From NCBI RefSeq assembly GCF_002102255.1, contig NZ_LQPH01000026.1:1-48365 (forward strand): DNA of 48,365 bases, written 5' to 3'. Position numbers and translations under genes: made by a program. Source of the stretch: Mycobacterium nebraskense (GTDB lineage: Bacteria > Actinomycetota > Actinomycetes > Mycobacteriales > Mycobacteriaceae). Below the pieces are notes generated by a model. That model was not told where the DNA came from, searched no databases, and saw only the letters and a list, made by a program, of their open reading frames with translations. Shown here in pieces: positions 7,672 through 18,796 of the stretch; position 1 is the first letter of the stretch, and every line of letters starts with the position of its first letter.

Positions 7672-8460
7672 GTGGAAATTATCCCGCCGCGTCTCAAAGA
7701 GCCGCTGTATCGCGTCTACGAGCTGCGGCTGCGGCAGGAGCTGGCTTCCTCCAAATCCCACCTGCCCCGCCACATCGCGGTCCTGTGTGACGGCAACCGG
7801 CGGTGGGCGCGCGATGCCGGATACACCGACGTCAGCTACGGCTACCGGATGGGTGCCGCGAAGATCGCCGAGATGCTGCGCTGGTGCCAGGAAGCCGGCA
7901 TCGAAATGACCACGGTCTACCTGCTGTCCACCGAAAACCTGCAACGCGACCCCGACGAGCTGGCGGGACTCATCGAGATCATCACCGATGTCGTCGAGGA
8001 GATCTGCGCACCGGCAAACCGCTGGAGTGTGCGCACCGTCGGGGATCTGGAGCTGCTCGGCGAAGAACCGGCGCGGCGGCTGCGCGACGCGGTGGAGTCC
8101 ACGCCCGTCGTGGCACCGTTCCACGTCAACGTCGCGGTCGGTTACGGCGGCCGTCGCGAGATCGTCGATGCGGTGCGGGCATTGCTGAGTAAGGAACTCG
8201 CCAACGGTGCGACCGCCGAAGAGCTGATCGAGGCGGTCAGCGTCGATGGCATCTCCGAAAACCTTTACACCTCTGGGCAACCCGATCCCGACCTGGTCAT
8301 CCGCACGTCGGGGGAGCAACGTCTCTCCGGGTTTCTGCTGTGGCAGAGCGCATATTCGGAGATGTGGTTCACCGAAGCGCACTGGCCCGCCTTCCGCCGG
8401 GTCGATTTCCTGCGCGCGCTGCGCGATTACAGCCAGCGGCATCGCAGGTACGGCAAGTAG
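7672..8460 (+). CDS. uppS: Short-chain Z-isoprenyl diphosphate synthase (Rv1086)
   Basis: A 262-aa cis-prenyltransferase. The M. tuberculosis orthologue Rv1086 makes Z,E-farnesyl diphosphate, which Rv2361c extends to decaprenyl phosphate, the carrier for arabinogalactan and peptidoglycan precursors. HIAVLCDGNRRWA contains the catalytic Asp (D40). The C-terminal DLVIRTSGEQRLSGF and WQSAYSEMWF form the second substrate region. Length matches Rv1086 (258 aa). A GTG start with an upstream TAGGCT suggests a leaderless message. NCBI-style annotation often calls it UppS, but short-chain Z-FPP synthase is the more precise call. Confidence 0.93.
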   Translation: MEIIPPRLKEPLYRVYELRLRQELASSKSHLPRHIAVLCDGNRRWARDAGYTDVSYGYRMGAAKIAEMLRWCQEAGIEMTTVYLLSTENLQRDPDELAGLIEIITDVVEEICAPANRWSVRTVGDLELLGEEPARRLRDAVESTPVVAPFHVNVAVGYGGRREIVDAVRALLSKELANGATAEELIEAVSVDGISENLYTSGQPDPDLVIRTSGEQRLSGFLLWQSAYSEMWFTEAHWPAFRRVDFLRALRDYSQRHRRYGK

Positions 8461-8499
8461 CAGGTCGGCTCGGGGTAAATCCCGTGCCAGACTAGGTGC

Positions 8500-9870
8500 A
8501 TGGCTGCGCTGTCGGCGGTGGTGTTCACGCTGAGCGGGTGGCTCGGTTTGTACCTGCTGGCTCGCGATCCGCGTAAGCCGGTGCTCGTGTTGGCGGCGAC
8601 CGGGCTGTGCGGTTTCGCGCTCGTGGTAGGGCTGGATGCCGTGCGGACCGCCAGCCCCGCGTACGCGCACCTGCTCAGTCGCGTTGAGATCTACCTGGTG
8701 ACCATTCCCGGCGTGGCGTGGTTCGCGGTGCTCGTCGAGCTGTCCCGGCCCAGCGACGGCTCGAGGGCGCGCACCCGCGAGGTGTTGCTCGTGGCCGGGG
8801 TCGCCGCGCTGACTCTGTTCGGGGCGATGCTGGCCGGCAGCGTCGAGGGGCCGCTGCGGACGGGCCACTGGCTGATGTTCGCGGTGATCTCGGTATCCAC
8901 CCTTGGCGCGATGGTCGTCGCGTTGCGGCAGCCGCGCCGGCCGCGGGCAGCCGTCGGACTCGCCGTCGTCGCGACCCTGTTCTTCGCGCTGGGCAATGCC
9001 ATCCTGATCATTCCGCTGGGCCTGGTGCCCAGCTGGGTGGCGCTCGCGTCGACGAGTTTCGACGTCCTTTCGCTCGGGATCGCCGTCGCCCTGTGGGACG
9101 CGTTCGACGAGGGCCAGGCGTTGCGCGCCGACATGCTCCGCTCGTTCGCCGGCTCGGTGGCGGTGGCGGTGTTGTTCGGTGGGCAGGCGCTGATCGGCCT
9201 GGCGCTGACCCGCGAGGACGTCGCCGCCCAGACCGCGCTCACCGTCCTGCTGTTCACCAGCCTGGCGGTCGCGATCGCCGTGCAGGTGCTCGCGGATCCG
9301 CTGGCCGGGGTTCTCGACCGGCTGGCGTTCTCGAAATCGCCTGCGCTGCGGGAGGATCGAGCGGCGCTGCGGAACACCGGCGCGGCACTGCCGTTGCGGT
9401 CGGTGGATCCGCTCGACCACGTCGACGACGTCACATTCGCCAGGCTCACCCGCCGCGCCCTGGGGCACTACGGCGACCTGAGCAAGCTGGTCGCCAGCCC
9501 GTTGACCACGCTGCCCGTCATCGATGAGCGGCTCGCCGCCCGGGGCGCATCCGATCATCCGCTGGAGCGGGCCAACGAACTCAAGGCGGTGCTCGCCGAC
9601 GCGATCGGGCGGCTCAAACCCCGCGACGCCGGTGATTTCGGGACCACCGAGCAGTGGCGCCACTACAACTCGCTGTACTTCCCCTACGTCGTCGGCGTGC
9701 GTGCGTACGCGCAGAACGCCACCGCCGCCGGACTGGATCCCACCGCCCGCCAGGCCTGGCAGTGGTTGGTGACCGAGGTCCCGCAGCGCTCGCTGCACAA
9801 CTGGCAGAACGCCGCCGCCCGGCTGATCGCTGCGGACCTGCGCGGGCGGGTCCCGGTGGCCAGCGACTAG
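8500..9870 (+). CDS. Polytopic membrane protein with conserved C-terminal cytosolic domain, function unknown
   Basis: A 456-aa protein. The first ~265 residues hold about nine hydrophobic segments (for example LSAVVFTLSGWLGLYLL, VLVLAATGLCGFALVV, VVATLFFALGNAILII, LTVLLFTSLAVAIAVQVL). The rest is a soluble, mostly helical domain with distinctive motifs: DVTFARLTRRALGHYGDLSKL, EQWRHYNSLYFPYVVGVR and RSLHNWQNAAARLIA. The layout resembles multi-TM sensory proteins, but I see no kinase, cyclase or GGDEF motifs. A CAGACT box 6 nt before ATG 8500 suggests a leaderless start. M. tuberculosis has PE/PE_PGRS and celA2 genes in this interval, so this is lineage-specific content. Confidence 0.72.
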   Translation: MAALSAVVFTLSGWLGLYLLARDPRKPVLVLAATGLCGFALVVGLDAVRTASPAYAHLLSRVEIYLVTIPGVAWFAVLVELSRPSDGSRARTREVLLVAGVAALTLFGAMLAGSVEGPLRTGHWLMFAVISVSTLGAMVVALRQPRRPRAAVGLAVVATLFFALGNAILIIPLGLVPSWVALASTSFDVLSLGIAVALWDAFDEGQALRADMLRSFAGSVAVAVLFGGQALIGLALTREDVAAQTALTVLLFTSLAVAIAVQVLADPLAGVLDRLAFSKSPALREDRAALRNTGAALPLRSVDPLDHVDDVTFARLTRRALGHYGDLSKLVASPLTTLPVIDERLAARGASDHPLERANELKAVLADAIGRLKPRDAGDFGTTEQWRHYNSLYFPYVVGVRAYAQNATAAGLDPTARQAWQWLVTEVPQRSLHNWQNAAARLIAADLRGRVPVASD

Positions 9871-10141
9871 TCCGAAACACGTTCGGCCCGTCCGTCATTT
9901 CCGGCACCGTTGGAGGCGGGCGGCGTCGTGCCCCGAGATTCTGTGACTGCTGGGGCAGAAGAACACCAGACTGGCGTCTGTCGAATAACAATCCCGATTC
10001 GGACTCGCGGACGGGAATAGCCGAGCGAACCCGCGGGTCTTTGTATGCGTGGCAGTAGTTGGCAGTGCCACGAGTCGATATGGCAGTGGGCCGACGGCAC
10101 GCTGATGTTCGACCCAAATCGCCATCGCGAGGAGTAATCAC
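9871..10141. other. Intergenic region with phased direct repeats and a short palindrome
   Basis: This 271-nt gap has no convincing gene. Just after the stop is a palindrome CCGAA-ACACG-TTCGG (9872-9886), either a weak terminator or a TetR-type operator. GGCAGT occurs three times at 10051, 10061 and 10082, that is 10 and 21 bp apart and on one helical face; the middle copy is part of TGGCA-G-TGCCA. The region ends with a GAGGAG ribosome-binding site for the next gene. Confidence 0.5.
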
Positions 10142-10567
10142 ATGATGTATGCATCTGGCGCACACGGTCTGGCGACTCGACCCCTGTACGACGCGACCGA
10201 CTCGCTGCTGCGTTTCGCCATGCGCGCCGACGCCACACTGACGGGATTGTGCGGTTTGGCCATCGCCTTTCTCGCCGACCCGCTTTCGTCGCTGACGGGC
10301 CTGACGTCGCTGCAGGAGTACAGCCTGGGCGCCTTTTTCGTGCTCGGCGGCTTGGCTGTGTTCCTCCTCGCGGCGGCACCGAACCTGCGCCGCGTCGGAG
10401 TCGGCGTCATCGTGGCCAACGTCGTGTTCACGCTTGGCGCGATCGTGGCCGCGGAAGCGTTGCCGCTGTCCGCGACCGGGATTGCCGCCACGCTGGCTGT
10501 CGGTGTGTACACCGCGGCGTTCGCCGGACTGCAGTACCTGGGCGTGCGTCGTCTCGAGACGGCCTAA
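10142..10567 (+). CDS. Small four-helix membrane protein, function unknown
   Basis: A 141-aa protein with a 30-residue hydrophilic N-terminus and about four membrane segments (LTGLCGLAIAFLADPL, YSLGAFFVLGGLAVFLLAA, VGVGVIVANVVFTLGAIVA, GIAATLAVGVYTAAFAGLQYL). It ends in a basic VRRLETA tail. A GAGGAG sequence lies 8 nt before tandem ATG codons at 10142 and 10145, so either may be used. I recognise no family motif. It follows the nine-segment membrane protein and is convergent with coaA. Confidence 0.75.
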   Translation: MMYASGAHGLATRPLYDATDSLLRFAMRADATLTGLCGLAIAFLADPLSSLTGLTSLQEYSLGAFFVLGGLAVFLLAAAPNLRRVGVGVIVANVVFTLGAIVAAEALPLSATGIAATLAVGVYTAAFAGLQYLGVRRLETA

Positions 10568-10578
10568 CCGCCACAACT

Positions 10579-13864
<3,286 letters not shown>

Positions 13865-13928
13865 GCCGATCTTCGCGCGCGGCGCTCGTCGTCGGCGCGC
13901 CTGCGCTGCTGCGAAGCGGCGACGAGAG

Positions 13929-13934
13929 TAGCGT
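13929..13934 (+). promoter_or_regulatory. Leaderless -10 box of phoAT
   Basis: TAGCGT lies 8 nt before the ATG at 13943, the same spacing as at uppS and metB. It supports translation of the short upstream ORF. Confidence 0.5.
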
Positions 13935-13942
13935 CGATCTCG

Positions 13943-14086
13943 ATGGTCAGCGTCATGCTCTGCTGCCAGGGCGGCACCTCCCGTCACCACAACGGAAGGA
14001 CCGGCCCCGGTCCTGGTGTCGCAGTTCCCGCCGACATGCCTGTGCGGGTCCGCGCGGGCTTATCCCGCTCGAGGAGCGCTACGTGA
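13943..14086 (+). CDS. phoAT: Short antitoxin-like ORF upstream of phoH2 (PhoAT)
   Basis: A 47-aa ORF starting [16 protein letters not shown] and ending in a basic, Arg/Ser-rich tail. Its TGA overlaps the phoH2 GTG by four bases (GTGA), so translation should be coupled. Established knowledge: mycobacterial phoH2 genes are preceded by a short gene, phoAT, and the pair has been described as a toxin-antitoxin-like system in which PhoH2 is a PIN-domain RNase joined to an RNA helicase. The assignment here rests on position, the overlap and the -10 box, not on sequence similarity I could test. Confidence 0.6.
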   Translation: MVSVMLCCQGGTSRHHNGRTGPGPGVAVPADMPVRVRAGLSRSRSAT

Positions 14087-15384
14087 CCGAAATCCGGACC
14101 TACGTGATCGACACCTCTGTGCTGCTGTCCGACCCCTGGGCGTGCAGCCGGTTCGCCGAGCACGAGGTGGTGGTCCCGCTGGTGGTGATCAGTGAACTGG
14201 AGGCCAAACGGCATCACCACGAGCTGGGGTGGTTCGCTCGTCAGGCGTTGCGTCTGTTCGACGATCTCCGGCTCGTGCACGGACGGCTCGATCAGCCCAT
14301 TCCCGTTGGGGCACAAGGCGGTACGCTTCACGTCGAGCTCAACCACACGGATCCCGCGGTGCTACCGGCCGGTTTCCGCAGCGACAACAACGACTGCCGG
14401 ATACTGAGTTGCGCCGCCAACCTAGCCGCCGAAGGCAAGCGAGTTACGTTGGTCAGCAAGGACATTCCGCTTCGCGTCAAGGCCGCCGCAGTCGGGTTGG
14501 CCGCCGACGAGTATCACGCGCAAGATGTGGTGGCTTCCGGATGGTCGGGGATGCGCGAGATGGAGACCGCCACCGAGGACATCGACGCGCTGTTCGCCGA
14601 AGGCGAGATCGATCTGGCCGCGGCGCGAGACCTGCCCTGCCACACCGGTATTCGGCTGCTCGGCGGCAGCTCGCATGCGCTCGGCCGGGTCAACGCGGAC
14701 AAGCGCGTCCAGTTGGTTCGCGGCGACCGCGAGGTATTCGGCCTGCGGGGCCGTTCTGCCGAGCAGCGGGTGGCGCTCGACCTGCTGCTCGACGAGTCGG
14801 TGGGCATCGTGTCGCTGGGCGGCAAGGCCGGCACCGGCAAGTCGGCGCTGGCGCTGTGCGCGGGCCTGGAGGCCGTGCTGGAGCGGCGGACCCAGCGCAA
14901 GGTGGTGGTCTTCCGCCCGCTGTACGCGGTCGGCGGCCAGGAGCTGGGCTACCTGCCTGGCAGCGAGAGCGAAAAGATGGGGCCCTGGGCGCAGGCGGTC
15001 TTCGACACGCTCGAGGGTCTGGCCAGCCCGGCCGTGCTGGAGGAGGTGCTCTCGCGGGGCATGCTCGAGGTGCTGCCGCTGACCCACATCCGGGGCCGGT
15101 CGCTGCATGACTCGTTCGTCATCGTCGACGAGGCCCAGTCCCTGGAACGCAACGTTCTGCTGACGGTGCTGTCCAGGCTGGGTGCCGGGTCGCGGGTGGT
15201 GCTGACACACGACATCGCCCAGCGTGACAACCTGCGGGTCGGCCGGCACGACGGGGTCGCCGCGGTGATCGAGAAGCTCAAAGGCCACCCGCTGTTCGCC
15301 CACATCACCCTGTTGCGCAGCGAGCGGTCGCCGATCGCCGCGCTGGTCACCGAGATGCTCGAGGAGATCGCCGGACCGCAGTGA
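14083..15384 (+). CDS. phoH2: PhoH2: PIN-domain ribonuclease fused to PhoH ATPase (Rv1095)
   Basis: A 433-aa protein with two domains. The N-terminal PIN domain carries acidic metal-site residues in [11 protein letters not shown] (D10), VISELEAKR and DNNDCRIL. The C-terminal PhoH P-loop ATPase has Walker A GKAGTGKS at 247-254 and Walker B VIVDEAQ with D349-E350. Mycobacterial PhoH2 unwinds and cleaves RNA. The start GTG 14083 has GAGGAG 6 nt upstream and overlaps the phoAT stop. Length equals the M. tuberculosis protein. The frame extends upstream to 13816 but without coding features. Confidence 0.95.
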   Translation: MTEIRTYVIDTSVLLSDPWACSRFAEHEVVVPLVVISELEAKRHHHELGWFARQALRLFDDLRLVHGRLDQPIPVGAQGGTLHVELNHTDPAVLPAGFRSDNNDCRILSCAANLAAEGKRVTLVSKDIPLRVKAAAVGLAADEYHAQDVVASGWSGMREMETATEDIDALFAEGEIDLAAARDLPCHTGIRLLGGSSHALGRVNADKRVQLVRGDREVFGLRGRSAEQRVALDLLLDESVGIVSLGGKAGTGKSALALCAGLEAVLERRTQRKVVVFRPLYAVGGQELGYLPGSESEKMGPWAQAVFDTLEGLASPAVLEEVLSRGMLEVLPLTHIRGRSLHDSFVIVDEAQSLERNVLLTVLSRLGAGSRVVLTHDIAQRDNLRVGRHDGVAAVIEKLKGHPLFAHITLLRSERSPIAALVTEMLEEIAGPQ

Positions 15385-15397
15385 CCGGTGATTTCGG

Positions 15398-15403
15398 TAG
15401 GCT
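15398..15403 (+). promoter_or_regulatory. Leaderless -10 box of the Rv1096-type deacetylase
   Basis: TAGGCT lies 6 nt before GTG 15410, just after the phoH2 stop. Confidence 0.5.
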
Positions 15404-15409
15404 TCCACC

Positions 15410-16285
15410 GTGCCGAAAAGACCCGACAGCCAGGCCTGGCGCTATTGGCGCACGGTCGTCGGTGTCGTCGCGGCCGTTGCGGTGCTGGTGATCGGCGGGT
15501 TGACCGGTCACGTGACGCGCGCCGACAACCTCAGCTGCTCGGTGGTCAAGTGCGTCGCGCTGACGTTCGACGACGGGCCCGGTCCGTTCGACGAGCGATT
15601 GCTGCAAATCCTCAAGGACGACGATGCGAAGGCGACCTTCTTCCTGATCGGCAACAAGGTCGCCGCCAACCCGGCGGGCGCCAAGCGCATCGCCGATGCG
15701 GGGATGGAGATCGGCAGCCACACGTGGGAACACCCCAACATGGCGACGATCCCACCGGAAGACATCGCCCCCCAATTCGCCAAGGCCAACGACGCGATCA
15801 CCGCCGCGACCGGGCGGACGCCGACTTTGTATCGACCCGCGGGCGGACTGTCCACCGATGCGGTCCGGCAGACCGCGGCCAAATTCGGGCTCGCTGAAAT
15901 CCTCTGGGACGTCATCCCTTTCGACTGGGCGAACGACTCGAACACCGCGGCAACGCGGTACATGCTGATGACGTACATCAAGCCGGGTTCGGTGGTGTTG
16001 TTCCATAACACCTACTCGAGCACCGTCGACCTAGTCTACCAGTTCATCCCGGTGCTCAAGGCCAACGGCTACCGGATGGTGACGGTCAGCGAACTGCTGG
16101 GCCCGCGGGCGCCCGGCAGCAGCTACGGCAGCCGCGAAAACGGGCCGCCCGCGAACGAACTCCACGACATCCCGGCCGGCGACATCCCGACGCTGCCGAA
16201 CACGTCTTCGCCCAAGCCGATGCCCAACTTCCCGATCACCGACATCCCGGGCCAGAACTCCGGCGGCCCGAACAACGGTGCCTAG
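15410..16285 (+). CDS. Secreted polysaccharide (peptidoglycan) deacetylase (Rv1096)
   Basis: A 291-aa exported NodB-domain (CE4) hydrolase. An N-terminal signal or anchor (residues 14-37, VVGVVAAVAVLVIGGLTGHV) precedes the catalytic domain. The metal and base motif TFDDGPG has D54 and D55; SHTWEHP gives H104 and H108; RPAGG and a C-terminal VVLFHNTY complete the five CE4 motifs. The likely substrate is N-acetylated peptidoglycan sugars; the M. tuberculosis orthologue has been reported as a peptidoglycan deacetylase. The C-terminal 50 residues are a Pro/Asn/Gly-rich tail. The length matches Rv1096. It overlaps the following cyclase gene by 8 nt. Confidence 0.9.
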   Translation: MPKRPDSQAWRYWRTVVGVVAAVAVLVIGGLTGHVTRADNLSCSVVKCVALTFDDGPGPFDERLLQILKDDDAKATFFLIGNKVAANPAGAKRIADAGMEIGSHTWEHPNMATIPPEDIAPQFAKANDAITAATGRTPTLYRPAGGLSTDAVRQTAAKFGLAEILWDVIPFDWANDSNTAATRYMLMTYIKPGSVVLFHNTYSSTVDLVYQFIPVLKANGYRMVTVSELLGPRAPGSSYGSRENGPPANELHDIPAGDIPTLPNTSSPKPMPNFPITDIPGQNSGGPNNGA

Positions 16286-17837
16286 CACAAGCCTTGGGGT
16301 GCGCGCGGCCGCCCGGCTGCGGAATCGGTGGCCGCGAGCCGGGGCCGGGCAACGAACGTCCGCCCGCCGGTTGGCGATTCAATACGGGGTCGACCTCGCC
16401 CTGTCCTACGTGCTGGCCGTCATCGAAGCGGCCGCCATCTTGGTCCCGCTGCGGGGCCACACGTCCGTCAGGGCCAACGCCGACTTCGCGCAAACCAACA
16501 CGGCTGCGGTGGTGGTGCTCGTCTTGTTGGGCATCATCGGCGTCGCGGCGGCCGGGATTCTGAGCGCGGCCCCGACGCTGCGTTGGTACGCGGCCGGCGC
16601 CGAACCGACCCAGGAGCAGCGGGAAGCCGCGATGAAGTTACCCGGCCGCCAGTCGGCGATCCTGTTCGGGGCCTGGGCGGTCAGCGGCACCATCTTCATG
16701 TTGCTGAACCTGGGCGGCGGGGCGCAGCTGCTGCTGCCCATCACGCTCGGCGTGCTGCTCGGCGGACCGGCCGCCGCCGGCACGGCGATGCTGCTGGCGC
16801 AGCGCATCCTGCGCCCCATCATGCGCGCCGCCACCCTGGGCGGCGAGCCGCGGATGGCCGTGCCCGGCGTCTACGCGCGACTGGTCCTGCTGTGGTTCTT
16901 GTGCAGCGCCTTCCCCATCGGGGTGATCGCGACGCTGGTCGTCCTTCGCTCGTATGGGTGGCTGATCGACAGGTCCGCGTCGCTGGATGTGCCGATCTTG
17001 GTGGTGTCGCTGGCGGCGCTGGTGCTCGGGCTGCCGACGATGATCTTGACGTCCAGGTCCATATCCGATCCGCTCGGCGAGGTAGTCGACGCCATGGCGG
17101 AGGTCGAACACGGCCACATCGGAACCTACGTCGGGGCGTACGAGCGCTCCCAAATCGGGCGTCTGCAAACGGGTTTCAACCGCATGGTGGCCGGGCTGGC
17201 CGAGCGTGACCGGTTGCGCGACCTATTCGGGCGCCACGTGGGAACGGACGTCGCCCAGCGCGCCATCAAAGAGGGTGCATCGCTGTCGGGAGATGTGGTC
17301 GAGGCGGCGGTCCTCTACATCGACCTGGTGGGCTCGACGCAACTGGCGGAAAGCCGTCCCCCGCAAGAGGTAGCCGAAATTCTCAACCATTTCTTTCGCA
17401 TCGTCGTCAACGCCGTTGATGAAAACCACGGGCTGATCAACAAATTCGCCGGGGATGCGGCGCTGGCCGTCTTCGGAGTGCCGTTGCCGACCGACGAGCC
17501 GGCATCGGCGGCCCTGGCGACCGCCCGCGCCCTGGGCACCCAACTGCGGCGACTGCCGGTCGATTTCGGCATCGGTGTCTCGGCGGGCCGCGTCTTCGCC
17601 GGCAATATCGGCGCCGAAAACCGATACGAGTACACGGTGATCGGGGACGCGGTCAACGAGGCCGCGCGGCTGGCCGATCTCGCCAAGACCGCCGACCGGC
17701 GGATCCTGTGTGCGGCGGCGGCCATCGAGCGGGCCGACGAATCCGAGGGAACGCATTGGGCCGAATGCTATTCCACCGTCCTGCGGGGACGATCCGAAAC
17801 CACCCACGTATCCGCACCGGCATCCCCGGCCGGCTAG
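16278..17837 (+). CDS. Membrane class III adenylate/guanylate cyclase with HAMP domain
   Basis: A 519-aa protein: about six membrane segments (residues 35-265), a HAMP linker (SRSISDPLGEVVDAMAEVEHG) and a C-terminal cyclase domain. Catalytic residues: metal D349 (YIDLVGS) and D393, substrate K389 (NKFAGD), transition-state N460 and R464 (GDAVNEAAR). The second purine-specifying residue is Thr453 rather than Asp, as in the Rv1318c-Rv1320c-type cyclases, so it is probably an active cAMP-forming enzyme. The GTG start overlaps the deacetylase stop by 8 nt, which suggests one transcript. I do not recall a cyclase here in M. tuberculosis. It is convergent with Rv1097c, 16 nt apart. Confidence 0.9.
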   Translation: MPSTSLGVRAAARLRNRWPRAGAGQRTSARRLAIQYGVDLALSYVLAVIEAAAILVPLRGHTSVRANADFAQTNTAAVVVLVLLGIIGVAAAGILSAAPTLRWYAAGAEPTQEQREAAMKLPGRQSAILFGAWAVSGTIFMLLNLGGGAQLLLPITLGVLLGGPAAAGTAMLLAQRILRPIMRAATLGGEPRMAVPGVYARLVLLWFLCSAFPIGVIATLVVLRSYGWLIDRSASLDVPILVVSLAALVLGLPTMILTSRSISDPLGEVVDAMAEVEHGHIGTYVGAYERSQIGRLQTGFNRMVAGLAERDRLRDLFGRHVGTDVAQRAIKEGASLSGDVVEAAVLYIDLVGSTQLAESRPPQEVAEILNHFFRIVVNAVDENHGLINKFAGDAALAVFGVPLPTDEPASAALATARALGTQLRRLPVDFGIGVSAGRVFAGNIGAENRYEYTVIGDAVNEAARLADLAKTADRRILCAAAAIERADESEGTHWAECYSTVLRGRSETTHVSAPASPAG

Positions 17838-17853
17838 GGCGACGGAACCCGCC

Positions 17854-18780
17854 TCAGGATTTGTTGACCTTCAGCGCGGCGATGATCCGGCCGATGATGT
17901 CCGCCGACGCGGCGTCACCGATGGGGGTGCTGCCGATGAAGACGGTGACCGGCTTGGTATCGACGGCGATGACGGTGACGGAATCTCCCTTGACGTTGCG
18001 GGTGGGGTCGGCGATCGTGACGTCGGCATCGACGCGGGCGGCCTTGGTTCCGTCCACGGTGATCGACGACGTCTTCGTCGGGCCCAGTGTGGGCGACGCG
18101 TTCGCATAACCGGGCCCGTTGACGATGCACTGCAGCAACTTCGACGCCTGCGCGGTGACGTCCATGCTGGCGACGAAGTTCGTGACGCCGACCTCGGCCG
18201 TCATCATCCACTGATTGGCCCCGGGCACGTCCTGGGCGACGCCCACCGCGCCGATCAGGTTCGGACCCTGGTCGTCGGAGAACACCGTCCAGTTGGGGGG
18301 CACCGCGGCGGCCGGGAACGAGAGCTTGCCGGCGGTGATCGAGTCGGTCCGGGGCATCTCTCCGCCGGACACGTTCGGGGTGCAGTCGGTGGCGGTCTGC
18401 GAACCCCTCGGCTGGCTGGCCGTGGTGGTCGTCGACGAGGGCGCGGCGGTCGACGGCTTGCTGTGGCTGCCGCCGCGCATCACCATCAGGGTCGCCACCA
18501 GTGCGATGACGGCCAGGATGACGAGGCCACCGATGATCAGCCAGGGAAGTTTCGAGCTGGGCCCGCCCGGTGGCGGTCCCGGCGGGTAAGGTCCGGGCGG
18601 ATAGGGTCCGGGCGGGAATTGCTGTCCCGCTTGTGGATACGGCTGGGGCGAATACTGGTAGGGGCCGGTCGGCGGGTACGGGTATTGACCGCCCTGCGGC
18701 TGGCCTCCCCACTGGGGTTCCTGCCCATACGGATTTCCGTAGGGCCCTTGATCGTAGGGGCCGCCGGGAGGAGCCGTCAT
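17854..18780 (-). CDS. Pro/Gly/Tyr-rich single-pass membrane protein (Rv1097c)
   Basis: A 308-aa protein. Residues 1-75 are a Pro/Gly/Tyr/Gln-rich cytosolic tail with PPGPYPPGPYPPGP repeats. A membrane segment follows (LPWLIIGGLVILAVIALVATLMVM), then a Ser/Thr-rich linker and an extracytoplasmic domain of about 180 residues with two Cys (TDCTPN, LLQCIVNG). The architecture is typical of mycobacterial membrane-anchored cell-envelope proteins of unknown role. Start ATG 18780 gives MTAPPGGPYDQG. The gap to fum is 16 nt, so it is the third gene of a glpX-fum-Rv1097c operon. Confidence 0.85.
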   Translation of the reverse strand: MTAPPGGPYDQGPYGNPYGQEPQWGGQPQGGQYPYPPTGPYQYSPQPYPQAGQQFPPGPYPPGPYPPGPPPGGPSSKLPWLIIGGLVILAVIALVATLMVMRGGSHSKPSTAAPSSTTTTASQPRGSQTATDCTPNVSGGEMPRTDSITAGKLSFPAAAVPPNWTVFSDDQGPNLIGAVGVAQDVPGANQWMMTAEVGVTNFVASMDVTAQASKLLQCIVNGPGYANASPTLGPTKTSSITVDGTKAARVDADVTIADPTRNVKGDSVTVIAVDTKPVTVFIGSTPIGDAASADIIGRIIAALKVNKS

Positions 18781-18796
18781 CGCTGCATCACCCCGC

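Noticed and set aside
7504..9798. 764-codon minus-strand frame opposite uppS and the membrane gene
   Set aside because: Very His/Gln/Arg-rich shadow composition, no recognisable motif, and both plus-strand genes are better supported.
18586..18622. Tandem DNA repeat near the start of the Rv1097c-like gene
   Set aside because: It simply encodes the PPGPYPPGP protein repeats and is covered by the gene entry.
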